A DNA stretch of 55,618 bases from Clostridiales bacterium CHKCI006. GTDB lineage: Bacteria > Bacillota_I > Bacilli_A > Erysipelotrichales > Coprobacillaceae. The notes under the pieces were generated by a model. That model saw nothing but the letters and a program-made list of their open reading frames with translations, did no database searches and was not told the origin of the DNA. Made by a program: the position numbers and the translations under genes. Positions 7,409 through 15,513 of the stretch are shown in pieces. The first letter of the stretch is position 1. The number at the start of each line of letters is the position of its first letter. The stretch spans positions 1-55,618 of the forward strand of contig FCNA01000134.1 in assembly GCA_900018345.1 (NCBI GenBank), written 5' to 3'.

Positions 7409-9058
7409 ATGGAGCTCACCGATATATTTAGTCTCTTGGGTGGTTTGGCCTTATTTTTATATGGGATGCAGATGATGAGCAATGGGCTGGAAGCTGCAGC
7501 CGGAAACAGAATGAAGAAGATACTGGAAAAACTCACTTCCAATCGTTTTTTGGGTGTACTGGTAGGCGCCGGGATCACAGCAGTGATTCAGTCTTCATCA
7601 GCGACGACAGTCATGGTCGTAGGATTTGTGAATTCAGGCATGATGACCTTGCAGCAGGCAGTCTGGATCATCATGGGTGCTAACATCGGTACGACGATCA
7701 CAGGTCAGCTGATTGCCCTGGATATTGGTGTCCTGGCTCCATTGATTGCTTTTATAGGGGTAGCCTGCATCGTCTTTGTGAAAAAAGAAAAAGTGCAGTA
7801 CTACGGCATGATTGTTGCCGGTTTAGGTGTATTATTTATTGGTATGGATATGATGAGTGCGGCGATGATGCCATTAAGAGATTCAGAAATGTTCATCAAT
7901 ATGGTTGCCTCATTCTCGAATCCATTGCTGGGCATTCTGGCAGGTGCCGTTTTCACTGCAATCATTCAGTCGTCATCGGCATCGGTGGGGATCCTGCAGG
8001 CTTTAGCGATGAGTGGGATCGTCGATTTGAGTCATGCGGTCTATGTACTGTTTGGTCAGAATATCGGAACGTGTATCACGGCTGTTTTGGCGGCCATCGG
8101 GACAAGCCGCAATGCCAAGCGCACGACCATCATTCATTTAAGCTTCAACATTATTGGTACGATTGTCTTTACGCTTGTTTGTATGACAACGCCGCTGACG
8201 ACACTGGTGGCTTCCTGGACACCAACGAATGTGTCTGGCCAGATTGCAAATATGCATACGCTCTTCAATATCGTGACGACATTGCTGCTGTTACCTTTTG
8301 GTACGAAGCTCGTTGCATTGGCACAGCATATCCTGCCCGAACATAAAGAAGACTATCAATATATCCAGCATTTGGAATTTATACATAAAGAAAATCTTGG
8401 TAAAGACGGTCAGAATCGTCAGATCGGCACCAGTGCGATCATTTTAAATGATATTCGCAGTGAGCTGGGTCGCATGATGGAGATGGTCGGAAAGAATATT
8501 CAGGAAGGTTTTGATTGTGTGCTGGCAGGAAATTCTAGTCAGCTGATGGAAGTCGAATCACGTGAAGAGTATATTGATTATTTAAATACAGAGATCTCAA
8601 AGTATATTTCTAAAGTCATGGTAAGGGAACGCAACACACAGGATGCCCAGACGATGAGTATTCTGTTTAAGGTGTGCGGGAATTTAGAGCGTATTGGTGA
8701 CCACGCCATGAACATTGGGGAGTATACGAATCGTATCGAAGAAAATGATATCCGTTTTTCTAGTCAGGAGCTGGGTGAGATTGCAGGCATGCAGAAGGTC
8801 TGCCTGGAGGCGATGGAAAGCCTGGCACAGGTCGATGAAGATCGTCAAAGCAAGGTCGAGCTGGTTCAGCGCTATGAACAGAAGATTGATGATATGACTA
8901 AAGAGTATCGCGATAATCAGCTAAAGCGTATGAAGGAAGGCAAGTGCAGTGACGAGGCCAGCATCATCTATTCGGAGATGCTGACGGATTTTGAAAGAAT
9001 TGGGGATCACATGTTGAATATTGCCCAGGAAATGGGGCTTCGCAAAGTAAATGCCTAG
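7409..9058 (+). CDS. Na/Pi cotransporter family protein with C-terminal PhoU-like domain
   Basis: A 549-residue membrane protein, ATG 7409, AGGAGG at 7396-7401. The N-terminal 300 residues hold about eight membrane segments with the two QSSSA-type inverted repeats of the Na/Pi symporter family (IQSSSATTVMVVG and IQSSSASVGILQA) and the GANIGTT and GQNIGTC loops, which form the substrate and sodium path. Residues from about 330 onward form a helical PhoU-like domain with the repeated ERIGDHAMNIGEY and ERIGDHMLNIAQE motifs that bind metal clusters in PhoU. The protein should take up, or balance, phosphate with sodium. It belongs to the YjbB/NptA group. It is monocistronic with a strong terminator and is preceded by Pho-like repeats. 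Confidence 0.93.
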   Translation: MELTDIFSLLGGLALFLYGMQMMSNGLEAAAGNRMKKILEKLTSNRFLGVLVGAGITAVIQSSSATTVMVVGFVNSGMMTLQQAVWIIMGANIGTTITGQLIALDIGVLAPLIAFIGVACIVFVKKEKVQYYGMIVAGLGVLFIGMDMMSAAMMPLRDSEMFINMVASFSNPLLGILAGAVFTAIIQSSSASVGILQALAMSGIVDLSHAVYVLFGQNIGTCITAVLAAIGTSRNAKRTTIIHLSFNIIGTIVFTLVCMTTPLTTLVASWTPTNVSGQIANMHTLFNIVTTLLLLPFGTKLVALAQHILPEHKEDYQYIQHLEFIHKENLGKDGQNRQIGTSAIILNDIRSELGRMMEMVGKNIQEGFDCVLAGNSSQLMEVESREEYIDYLNTEISKYISKVMVRERNTQDAQTMSILFKVCGNLERIGDHAMNIGEYTNRIEENDIRFSSQELGEIAGMQKVCLEAMESLAQVDEDRQSKVELVQRYEQKIDDMTKEYRDNQLKRMKEGKCSDEASIIYSEMLTDFERIGDHMLNIAQEMGLRKVNA

Positions 9059-9060
9059 CT

Positions 9061-9092
9061 AAACCACATGAGTTTGTCTCATGTGGTTTTTT
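9061..9092 (+). terminator. Terminator of the Na/Pi symporter gene
   Basis: AAACCACATGAG (9061-9072) pairs perfectly with CTCATGTGGTTT (9078-9089), followed by T residues. Confidence 0.9.
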
Positions 9093-9100
9093 ATGAACAA

Positions 9101-9127
9101 AAAAGTCTTCTTGCATCAAGAAGACTT
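9101..9127 (-). terminator. Terminator of the phosphoesterase gene
   Basis: On the minus strand AAGTCTTCTTG and CAAGAAGACTT (9117-9127 and 9103-9113) form an 11-base stem followed by a T run, just after the stop codon at 9130. Confidence 0.85.
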
Positions 9128-9129
9128 GA

Positions 9130-9825
9130 TCAGGCATAATAGGCCGTTTTGGTGTCCAGACAGTATAAGCCTAACTTTCCTCCGAGATAGGCTCCGCAGT
9201 CAAGCGCAATCAATTGATCGGTCACAATGATCTCGTCCAGACCGGATAAAAAGCGTGTAGGCTGATGGCCGACCACAAGGATTCCTTCAGGATAGTGGAG
9301 CGTTTCGAAATCCGGAGATTGAAAGCGTTCCTCGAAAAGCTGATAAGGATGCTTGCTTGGATCCTGGGCGAAGCTTGAAAGCCAGCCGTGGCTCAGTAAA
9401 AAGGTCTCTCCGTTGACCCGAATCCGTTTTGCCAGCTGAAAAGACCAGAGGTAATTAAGGATGCCTATCTGTTGGGATCGCGGCAGCTTTAAGAAGGCGT
9501 CGTAAGTGCTTTTGCCACCGTCTAGATTAAGCCAGCAGGTAATGCCGCTTTGAATGTTTTCCCGCCAAAAGGGATAGTTGACTTCCTTTTTGACCCAGGG
9601 ACAGAGGTGATAGAGTGCCTGCAGTGCCATATATTCGTGGTCTCCGATCAGTGGAATAACATTTTGACGTTGGCACATATCCTGCAAGACGGCCATCGAG
9701 TTAGGACCGCGATCGATCGTATCCCCTAAAACATAAAGTGTGTCCTGGTTATTAAAATGCACTTTTTCCAGCAGTGCACAGTATTGTGCATAGCAGCCAT
9801 GGATATCTGAAATGACATAGATCAT
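9130..9825 (-). CDS. Calcineurin-like metallophosphoesterase (PrpA-type)
   Basis: A 231-residue enzyme starting MIYVISDIHGCYAQY at ATG 9825, preceded by AAGGAGG; the longer frame to 9891 has no better start. The metal-binding motifs of the family appear in order: DIHG (residues 7-10), GDTIDRG (about 36-42), GDHE (about 70-73), LSHGW (about 153) and GHQPT (about 192). The usual third motif is GNHE; here Asn is replaced by Asp, which could change metal or substrate preference. Relatives are Ser/Thr protein phosphatases of the bacterial PrpA group or diadenosine tetraphosphatases; the substrate cannot be told. It is monocistronic and convergent with the symporter. Confidence 0.85.
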   Translation of the reverse strand: MIYVISDIHGCYAQYCALLEKVHFNNQDTLYVLGDTIDRGPNSMAVLQDMCQRQNVIPLIGDHEYMALQALYHLCPWVKKEVNYPFWRENIQSGITCWLNLDGGKSTYDAFLKLPRSQQIGILNYLWSFQLAKRIRVNGETFLLSHGWLSSFAQDPSKHPYQLFEERFQSPDFETLHYPEGILVVGHQPTRFLSGLDEIIVTDQLIALDCGAYLGGKLGLYCLDTKTAYYA

Positions 9826-9937
9826 GTTGTTTTCCTCCTTCCTTTCTATTTTAGCATGTTCTTTTTGTGAATGCCAGCTTGCTTTCTGCAAGCGCTAAGC
9901 AAAGGTGAAAAAAAGATGAAAAATAGCTAAAAAAAGA

Positions 9938-9965
9938 TTGTCAGCCTAGATAAATTTGCTATAAT
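9938..9965 (+). promoter_or_regulatory. Sigma-A promoter of the diguanylate cyclase gene
   Basis: TTGTCA at 9938-9943 and TATAAT at 9960-9965 are separated by 16 bases; the start codon follows 34 bases later. Confidence 0.75.
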
Positions 9966-9999
9966 AAAGCAAAGGTATGGAATAGGGAGTGATACTGTC

Positions 10000-11319
10000 T
10001 TGGATCATTTAGCCAAAACAACTTTTGATTCTTTTTTATCAGCTTTCTTTGTAGAAAGGAATATAACAAAAGCCCTAAGTTTTGTTTTAGAAGATGTTTT
10101 GTTTTTAGGTACTGAGATTCACGAGATCGCCTTGAATAAAGAGGAAATGCTTCCTTATTTAGAAAAGGCAATGCAGCGGTATCAGCACAGCTTCAGCTAT
10201 CAAAAACTAAGTGATTGTGTCCTGTCCTTTGCTTCCCCCAATAACTGCCATATCTCTGGTTTAATTGAATGCACGCAGATTGCCAGTTTGAGTACTTACC
10301 AGGTGCGCATTGTTGCGGATCTGGTCAAAACAACGACCTGGCAGATTGCCTATCTCCACTTTACTGGTCCGGTGGCTTTGCAGGCTTCACCTGAATTGGA
10401 GACGCATCCGATGTCCGAAACGCAGACAAATCCAAGTTTGATCAGCCTGGCCTTTAATCTCTTTCCATGCGGGATCATGGGAAACTATATGAATGAAGAC
10501 TATCGCTTCTATATGATCAATGAGGAAATGCTGGCCTACTTAGGTTATGAAGATTACGCTGATTTTATTCAGGCAACCTCAGGCCAACTGGCAAACGTTA
10601 TCAGCGTTCAGGATCGCGATCGTGTCTTCCAGTCTTTACGTGAGCAGCTCTGTGAGTTGGATGAATTTGAAGTACGCTGTCGTCTGGTCAGAAAAGATCA
10701 GACCGCTTTTTGGGCCTATATCAAAGGTCGAAAGGTCGTGATCAGAGAAAACCAGCAGGCGCTGGTCAGCGTGGCAATCGATGTATCCGATTTTATCTCT
10801 ATTCAGGAGGTCCTTCAAAAGGAGGCCTCTGAGGATGATCTGACCGGTATCTATAATCGACGTCAGGCCATCCTGATGATCGAGAATTCTTTTCGTCACT
10901 ATGATCGCGGCGCGCTTTGCATCCTGGATGTGGATAACTTTAAAAGTGTCAATGATCAATACGGACATCAGGAAGGAGATAGTCTGTTGATCGGGATTGC
11001 CAATCTGTTAAAGAAACATGTTCGTCAAAATGACGTTATTGCTCGTTTAGGTGGCGATGAGTTTCTGATCTATTTTATTGGTATGACCGAACGAGCCACT
11101 GTCGAAAAGCGTGTGCACGAGTTCCAACGAGAATTTGAAAGCCTGGTGAAAGATTGTTACGAAGATCTTAATCTTTCCATCAGTGCAGGGATTGGGATGC
11201 GCGAGCATTATGAAAACTTTGATCAGCTTTATCAAATGGCTGACATGGCTCTATATGAGACTAAACGAAATAAAAAAAGAAATACGAATTCGATTCTTTT
11301 TGGACGCAGAAGCTTCTAA
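10000..11319 (+). CDS. Diguanylate cyclase with NTF2-like and PAS sensor domains
   Basis: A 439-residue soluble protein that would make cyclic di-GMP from two GTP. Residues 1-130 resemble the SnoaL/NTF2-like ligand pocket often fused to such enzymes; 145-260 look like a PAS fold (NYMNEDYRFYMINEEMLAYL, ending VAIDVSDFI); 275-435 are the GGDEF domain. The active site is intact (LGGDEF), and RQND five residues before it forms the RxxD inhibitory site, so the enzyme should be product-inhibited. The start is TTG at 10000 with GGGAG at 9984-9988; no ATG lies near. No phosphodiesterase or c-di-GMP receptor is seen in the window. A structured, terminator-tipped region follows the gene. Confidence 0.9.
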   Translation: MDHLAKTTFDSFLSAFFVERNITKALSFVLEDVLFLGTEIHEIALNKEEMLPYLEKAMQRYQHSFSYQKLSDCVLSFASPNNCHISGLIECTQIASLSTYQVRIVADLVKTTTWQIAYLHFTGPVALQASPELETHPMSETQTNPSLISLAFNLFPCGIMGNYMNEDYRFYMINEEMLAYLGYEDYADFIQATSGQLANVISVQDRDRVFQSLREQLCELDEFEVRCRLVRKDQTAFWAYIKGRKVVIRENQQALVSVAIDVSDFISIQEVLQKEASEDDLTGIYNRRQAILMIENSFRHYDRGALCILDVDNFKSVNDQYGHQEGDSLLIGIANLLKKHVRQNDVIARLGGDEFLIYFIGMTERATVEKRVHEFQREFESLVKDCYEDLNLSISAGIGMREHYENFDQLYQMADMALYETKRNKKRNTNSILFGRRSF

Positions 11320-11324
11320 AATGT

Positions 11325-11473
11325 GACTTTGGCATTTCTTTGGTCATTTCGAATACCCAGTTTAAAATAAACCATACCTTTCGGGATTCATTTTAGTATG
11401 ACAACACCCTTTGGGCAAAGAAAGTACTGGCTTGACCAGTAAACGTCGCTGTCTTTTTGGCGACGTTTTTTTC
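11325..11473 (+). ncRNA. Structured 3' region or small RNA ending in a terminator
   Basis: Between the cyclase stop and the next promoter lie stacked hairpins: GAATACCC (11351-11358) with GGGATTC (11383-11389) enclosing GTTTA/TAAAC; CCC-TTT-GGG at 11407-11415; ACTGG/CCAGT at 11426-11440; then the terminator at 11442-11473. The next gene has its own promoter downstream, so this is not a leader of that gene. It may be a structured 3' UTR or a separate small RNA; I match it to no known family. Confidence 0.35.
11442..11473 (+). terminator. Terminator after the diguanylate cyclase
   Basis: AACGTCGC (11442-11449) pairs with GCGACGTT (11460-11467), followed by six T. Confidence 0.9.
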
Positions 11474-11480
11474 ACATTAG

Positions 11481-11509
11481 TTTACTTTTTTGACACTTTT
11501 GGTTACAAT
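11481..11509 (+). promoter_or_regulatory. Promoter of the membrane protein gene at 11536
   Basis: TTTACT at 11481-11486 and TACAAT at 11504-11509 with a 17-base spacer; AGGAGG at 11522-11527 follows. Confidence 0.55.
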
Positions 11510-11535
11510 ATAGGGCAGTATAGGAGGAAATAACC

Positions 11536-12312
11536 ATGCAGCCAAAAAAAGAAAAACTTACCCTCTTTGTTTATTTGATCTTACGCATCCTGGTGCTGCT
11601 TGTCATGTGTTTACAGATCTGGCATCAAAACTATGAAAATGTGTTTGTTTGTATTTTGACTCTGGTCCTGTTGATGGTACCCAGCATTCTGGAGCGTCAG
11701 CTCAAGGTCCAGCTGCCGGGTCCTTTAGAAATCATTATTCTGGTTTTTATTTTTTCAGCCGAGATTCTCGGTGAGATTGAATCATTCTATTTACGTTTTC
11801 CTTTATGGGATACGATCCTGCACGTGATGAACGGATTTATTGCTGCAGGGGTCGGTTTCTCATTGGTCGATATCCTCAATAACGATGATCGCCTGCAGTT
11901 TCAATTATCGCCTGTTTTTATGGCGCTTGTCGCTTTTAGTTTTTCGATGACGATCGGAGTGCTCTGGGAATTCTTTGAGTATTCGGCCGATCATTTACTG
12001 CATGTCGATATGCAAAAAGATACGGTTATTCATGAAGTGATATCCGTGACTTTGGATCCGACGCAAAGCAATACTCCGATCATGATAGACGGGATCGAGA
12101 GTGTCGTGGTCAATGGTGAGGAATTAGGTTTAGGTGGCTATCTGGATATCGGTCTCAACGATACCATGGGGGACCTGTTTGTGAACTTTATCGGGGCTTT
12201 TGTTTTTTCTACCCTGGGCTACTTCTATGTGAAAAATCGTGGACGTCAGCCATTTTTGAAAGCCTTTCTGCCTTATACCCGTAAAAATCGATCGAAAGAG
12301 CATCCATCGTGA
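11536..12312 (+). CDS. Polytopic membrane protein, YjdF/DUF2238-like
   Basis: A 258-residue protein with AGGAGG eight bases upstream. By eye there are six or seven membrane segments (about residues 8-28, 33-50, 58-74, 95-113, 126-148, 207-227). The pattern of an acidic residue within a membrane segment (SAEILGEIESFYLRFPLWDT, then LHVMNGFIAAGVGFSL, TIGVLWEFFEYSAD and NDTMGDLFVNFIGA) matches the YjdF/DUF2238 family of inner membrane proteins of unknown function. A hydrophilic loop of about 50 residues lies between the WEFFEYSAD and the final NDTMGDL segment. It is monocistronic; the terminator overlaps its stop codon. Confidence 0.7.
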   Translation: MQPKKEKLTLFVYLILRILVLLVMCLQIWHQNYENVFVCILTLVLLMVPSILERQLKVQLPGPLEIIILVFIFSAEILGEIESFYLRFPLWDTILHVMNGFIAAGVGFSLVDILNNDDRLQFQLSPVFMALVAFSFSMTIGVLWEFFEYSADHLLHVDMQKDTVIHEVISVTLDPTQSNTPIMIDGIESVVVNGEELGLGGYLDIGLNDTMGDLFVNFIGAFVFSTLGYFYVKNRGRQPFLKAFLPYTRKNRSKEHPS

Positions 12313-12322
12313 TGCTTTTTTT
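12299..12322 (+). terminator. Terminator overlapping the stop codon of the preceding gene
   Basis: AGCATC (12299-12304) pairs with GATGCT (12311-12316), followed by a run of T. Confidence 0.75.
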
Positions 12323-12439
12323 GGTATTCAGAAAGAGTGTAGGATATTATTTTAAGGACTTGTTAAGAAAATGAAAAAAAACAAATATTTTTAACTATTT
12401 GTCGTCAAGATTAGAAAAATATGATATGATAAAGATAGG

Positions 12440-12700
12440 ATATATCTTCCAAAGTATAATATCTAATTGACGTATTGACGGGTGCAAACGGTTTACTCAA
12501 ATGATATGTCACAGGGGGTGTGAAATCGCAGCGTATGTTGCATATCTATAATGGACGTTGCAGGACGGCTGGTGCTTACAAGTACGAAATGGTTCTTGTG
12601 CCTTAAAGGAAGTGAGGCTGTTTGAAGGCAGACGGATATTTTGCCAGCGGGTGTCTAGTTGTGCCGGGATGCAAAGAAAAATGTGAAAGGTTATCAAAGT
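12440..12700 (+). ncRNA. Candidate structured RNA upstream of the orphan ABC ATPase
   Basis: In a 553-base gap with no gene, the stretch from about 12440 is rich in local pairing and poor in stop-free frames. I see TCACA-GGGGG-TGTGA (12508-12522), GCAGCGT with ACGTTGC (12528-12534, 12555-12561) enclosing TATG-TTG-CATA, ACAAG with CTTGT (around 12578 and 12595), and a long-range GCTGG/CCAGC pair (around 12568 and 12644). Its base composition is clearly richer in G and C than the AT-rich DNA on both sides. It lacks the hallmark motifs of RNase P, tmRNA, SRP RNA, T-box, lysine, SAM, TPP and c-di-GMP-I elements. Ends and strand are estimates; a possible -35 TTGTCG lies at 12399. Confidence 0.4.
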
Positions 12701-12713
12701 TTTGTATACAAAA
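12700..12713. promoter_or_regulatory. Perfect 14-base palindrome TTTTGTATACAAAA
   Basis: A perfect palindrome directly upstream of the predicted promoter of the ABC ATPase gene (-35 at 12729). It could be an operator for a dimeric repressor. No cognate regulator is adjacent. Confidence 0.35.
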
Positions 12714-12728
12714 AGGTATAGATATAAA

Positions 12729-12757
12729 TTGTTTTATAATTAAAAGAATGCTAAAAT
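12729..12757 (+). promoter_or_regulatory. Promoter of the orphan ABC ATPase
   Basis: TTGTTT at 12729-12734 and TAAAAT at 12752-12757, spacer 17. The transcript would have a leader of about 100 bases before ATG 12866. Confidence 0.5.
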
Positions 12758-12865
12758 AAAGGTACAGAATATAAGATAAATCTCCCCCAACAAAACAAGC
12801 AGGCGAAATTTACATTGTATGCTGTGATCCTACCGTTAGCCGATTGCTGAAAGGAGCGTGGACGT

Positions 12866-13501
12866 ATGGCAATCATTGAATGTAAAGGTTTAGTAAAAAA
12901 ATATGGTGCTAGAAGTGTTTTGAATCAGCTGGATTTTACTGTTGAGCCCGGTGAGATGGTAGCTGTGATGGGGAAAAGCGGTTGTGGTAAAACGACCTTG
13001 CTGAATATCTTAGGCCTGGTTGATGGCTATGATGCAGGAAATTATCAGATCATGGGTCATCAGAATGTCAAGGTTCGTTCTAAAGAGGCGATGGCTTTAA
13101 GCAAAAACCGCATTAATTGTATTTTCCAGAAGAATCATCTGATGGATAAGGAGACGGTGTTCAACAATTTAAAGACGGTGCTGCACAGTTCAGATATGCC
13201 TAAAGACAAGCAGGACGAAGCAATTGCCAAGATGCTGAAGGATCTGAATCTGGAAGGCCTGGAAAACGTCAAAGTGGAATGCCTGTCCAGTCAGGAAAGA
13301 CAGCGTGTGGCGATTGCCCGAGCGCTTCTTAAGCCGGGCGATCTGATCATTGCCGATGAGCCGACGGTGATGCTCGATGAGCAGGATGAGTCGATTGTTA
13401 TGAATTTACTGAAAAAATTGAATCAGATGGGTAAGACGATTGTGATCGGAACGCATAAAAAAGAACTGGCTTCGAATGCGACCCGGATTGTCTATCTGTG
13501 A
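12866..13501 (+). CDS. Orphan ABC transporter ATPase with altered signature motif
   Basis: A 211-residue ATPase of the LolD/MacB type, ATG 12866, AAAGGAG at 12851-12857. Walker A is GKSGCGKTT (about residue 37-45), the Q-loop is FQKNHLMD (about 87), Walker B and the next residues are IIADEPTVMLDEQD. The signature is LSSQERQR instead of LSGGQ/LSGGE, so both glycines of that motif are changed; the D-loop and the H-loop (GTHKKE) are kept, but the usual THD or SHD is shifted. No permease gene is nearby and a terminator follows at once. It may act with a distant permease or as a regulator. A long, structured and possibly regulated leader precedes it. Confidence 0.85.
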   Translation: MAIIECKGLVKKYGARSVLNQLDFTVEPGEMVAVMGKSGCGKTTLLNILGLVDGYDAGNYQIMGHQNVKVRSKEAMALSKNRINCIFQKNHLMDKETVFNNLKTVLHSSDMPKDKQDEAIAKMLKDLNLEGLENVKVECLSSQERQRVAIARALLKPGDLIIADEPTVMLDEQDESIVMNLLKKLNQMGKTIVIGTHKKELASNATRIVYL

Positions 13502-13506
13502 TGAAG

Positions 13507-13532
13507 AAAACCGGTTATTGCCGGTTTTTTTT
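13507..13532 (+). terminator. Terminator of the ABC ATPase gene
   Basis: AAAACCGG (13507-13514) pairs with CCGGTTTT (13521-13528), followed by T residues. Confidence 0.85.
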
Positions 13533-13593
13533 CTGATTCTTTTAGGATTTTTGGTTTGAATATGGTACAATAGTAAAGTCAAGGAGGCAGTTT

Positions 13594-14757
13594 ATGTCAA
13601 AAAGAAAGCATCTTCATCGTTATGAATGGCTCAGTTTTTCAGAAAATGAACAGGCTCTCCTGGAAAATTATCTCGCCAGTATGCAGAAGGCAGGCTACGA
13701 AGTGCAGAAAATTGCCCGCTTCTACATTCGCTTTAAATATAAAGGCAAGGAAGCCCGACTGCGCACGGTGCATGCTTATCGACGCAATTACTTCAGTCAT
13801 TTACGCTGGGAATTCGAACCTTGTCATGTCTATGTCGCCAGAGCCCGCAGCTGGTTCAACGGCTTGATGATCGGATTATGCTGTCTGGTCTTTGGACTGG
13901 GGCTCTATGCGGTCACGCACCTTCCTTCGTGGGTAATCTGGCGCAATGTGACGCTGGTGGGGGTCTTGCTTCTGCCAATTTTTGCACTGAGTTTTGCATT
14001 GGATTTTAGCGGTCGCCTGCATGACAGTCTGGCAAAGGAGCATGACTGGCATTCGGGACTGGTCACACCGCGCCTGCGCGCCGCGATGCTGAGCCTGAAT
14101 ATGGGTATGCGTTACGTCCTGTTATTTGTTTTTTTATTGCCAACCATTGTCACGGAGTTAAAGATACAGGTTGTTTTTATTATTTGTGTGCTTGGTATCA
14201 GCTTGCTTTTTAGTTATTACATGCCGGTGCGCTATCGTCGTCTCTATTATGTGATCTCGATATTAGTCAGTTTTGTGATCTGTTACGTGGTCAATGAGAT
14301 CAATACACATGAGCAGTATTATAAGCCCAGTTTGCATTTTGATGATCTGGCAGTTTTACATGTCAGTGACCTCGATCAACCGGCCTTGCCTGAAAATGGC
14401 TATAAGACGATGATTCATCGTGAAGCAAACAATAGCTTTTTAGTTCCCCTGACATATCGATATGAAGAAACGCGGATCAATTTAAACGACAAACAAGATC
14501 AGGTACATTGTAGTACAGTCCTCTATATGACCGATGATCCAACGGTAGTCAACTATTTGATGCGGGATGATGCTTATCGTGAAGCAAAGCAGCTTGAGCT
14601 GACGATTGGCGATGATTCGGTCGTGCAGTATGTTTTAGATCCTACGCATGTCCTGATCGTCTCCAGTTACTGGCTCTTAGATCTACAGGGCAGCACAGGC
14701 CTTTATCCTGAACAGCAGGCCTTGATCGATGAAATGATCCAAGCCTATTTACCATGA
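13594..14757 (+). CDS. Membrane protein of unknown function, possibly DUF2812-related
   Basis: A 387-residue protein with AAGGAGG upstream of ATG 13594. It has a basic soluble N-terminus of about 85 residues (ENYLASMQKAGYEVQKIARF, a segment recalling DUF2812), then about five membrane segments between residues 88 and 235 (FNGLMIGLCCLVFGLGLY, VTLVGVLLLPIFALSFAL, YVLLFVFLLPTIV, VVFIICVLGISLLFSYY, VISILVSFVICYVV), and a soluble C-terminal domain of about 150 residues. Parts such as DQVHCSTVLYMTDDPTVVNY suggest an extracellular mixed alpha-beta fold. I do not recognise a function. It is a single gene between terminated units and lies upstream of pgsA. Confidence 0.7.
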   Translation: MSKRKHLHRYEWLSFSENEQALLENYLASMQKAGYEVQKIARFYIRFKYKGKEARLRTVHAYRRNYFSHLRWEFEPCHVYVARARSWFNGLMIGLCCLVFGLGLYAVTHLPSWVIWRNVTLVGVLLLPIFALSFALDFSGRLHDSLAKEHDWHSGLVTPRLRAAMLSLNMGMRYVLLFVFLLPTIVTELKIQVVFIICVLGISLLFSYYMPVRYRRLYYVISILVSFVICYVVNEINTHEQYYKPSLHFDDLAVLHVSDLDQPALPENGYKTMIHREANNSFLVPLTYRYEETRINLNDKQDQVHCSTVLYMTDDPTVVNYLMRDDAYREAKQLELTIGDDSVVQYVLDPTHVLIVSSYWLLDLQGSTGLYPEQQALIDEMIQAYLP

Positions 14758-14860
14758 TGGATTCAAGCGATTGCATTTCTAAAAAGTTTCTAAATTTTCA
14801 ATAAAGTTGTAGACAAATGTTGGGGTTTCTGATAGCATTTTTGTTGCGGAGGGATCATTC

Positions 14861-15436
14861 ATGCGAGCCAAAGAGATTTTTAGTATTCCGAATATTATCA
14901 GTTATATACGTATTTTGTTTATGCCGGTTTTCGTTTACACGAATGTGACCGCCTCCAGTAAATCAGAGTATGTGTTGAGTTCTTTTATGCTGTTAGCGTT
15001 AGCCGTAACCGATTTTCTGGACGGATTTATTGCGCGACGCTATCATATGGTGACCGAAATCGGAAAAGCCTTAGATCCGGTCGCTGACAAGCTCTTTCAG
15101 TTAGCGATTGCCGTCTGTCTGGTGGTTCGTGTACCGGGCATGTGGGTGATCTTGATTATTTTCCTGATCAAGGAAACCGTCCTGACCTTATGTAGTACCT
15201 ATTATCTGTTTCGCTATCATCGCAAGATGGATGGGGCCAAATGGTTTGGTAAAGTATCCACAGCGGTTTTCTATACGATGACTTTTCTGATGGTGTTATT
15301 GCCGCCTTTGCCTGTGCAGGTCTATTATGTCATGGAAGTCTTGATGGGCATTACACTGATGATTTCATTTATCATGTATAATCAGTTTTTTATCGATCTG
15401 CATCGTGAATTGAAAAAGAATAATGAATTAAAGTAA
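14861..15436 (+). CDS. pgsA: CDP-diacylglycerol-glycerol-3-phosphate 3-phosphatidyltransferase
   Basis: A 191-residue integral membrane enzyme, GGAGGGATC upstream of ATG 14861. The CDP-alcohol phosphotransferase signature D-x2-DG-x2-AR-x8-G-x3-D-x3-D is complete: DFLDGFIARRYHM then GKALDPVADK (residues about 50-77). About six membrane segments surround it. In PgsA this site transfers the phosphatidyl group from CDP-diacylglycerol to glycerol-3-phosphate, the first step to phosphatidylglycerol, cardiolipin and lipoteichoic acid. Related enzymes use other alcohols, so the substrate is by family likeness. It has its own terminator and sits just before the ftsEX operon. Confidence 0.85.
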   Translation: MRAKEIFSIPNIISYIRILFMPVFVYTNVTASSKSEYVLSSFMLLALAVTDFLDGFIARRYHMVTEIGKALDPVADKLFQLAIAVCLVVRVPGMWVILIIFLIKETVLTLCSTYYLFRYHRKMDGAKWFGKVSTAVFYTMTFLMVLLPPLPVQVYYVMEVLMGITLMISFIMYNQFFIDLHRELKKNNELK

Positions 15437-15460
15437 ACGTTGGGTAATCTCAACGTTTTT
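15436..15460 (+). terminator. Terminator of pgsA
   Basis: AACGTTG (15436-15442) pairs with CAACGTT (15451-15457) and a short T run follows. Confidence 0.75.
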
Positions 15461-15513
15461 CTCATACATTTTTTGCGTTTTTCTCATATGTTTTTTTATA
15501 ATCAATGGTTTGT

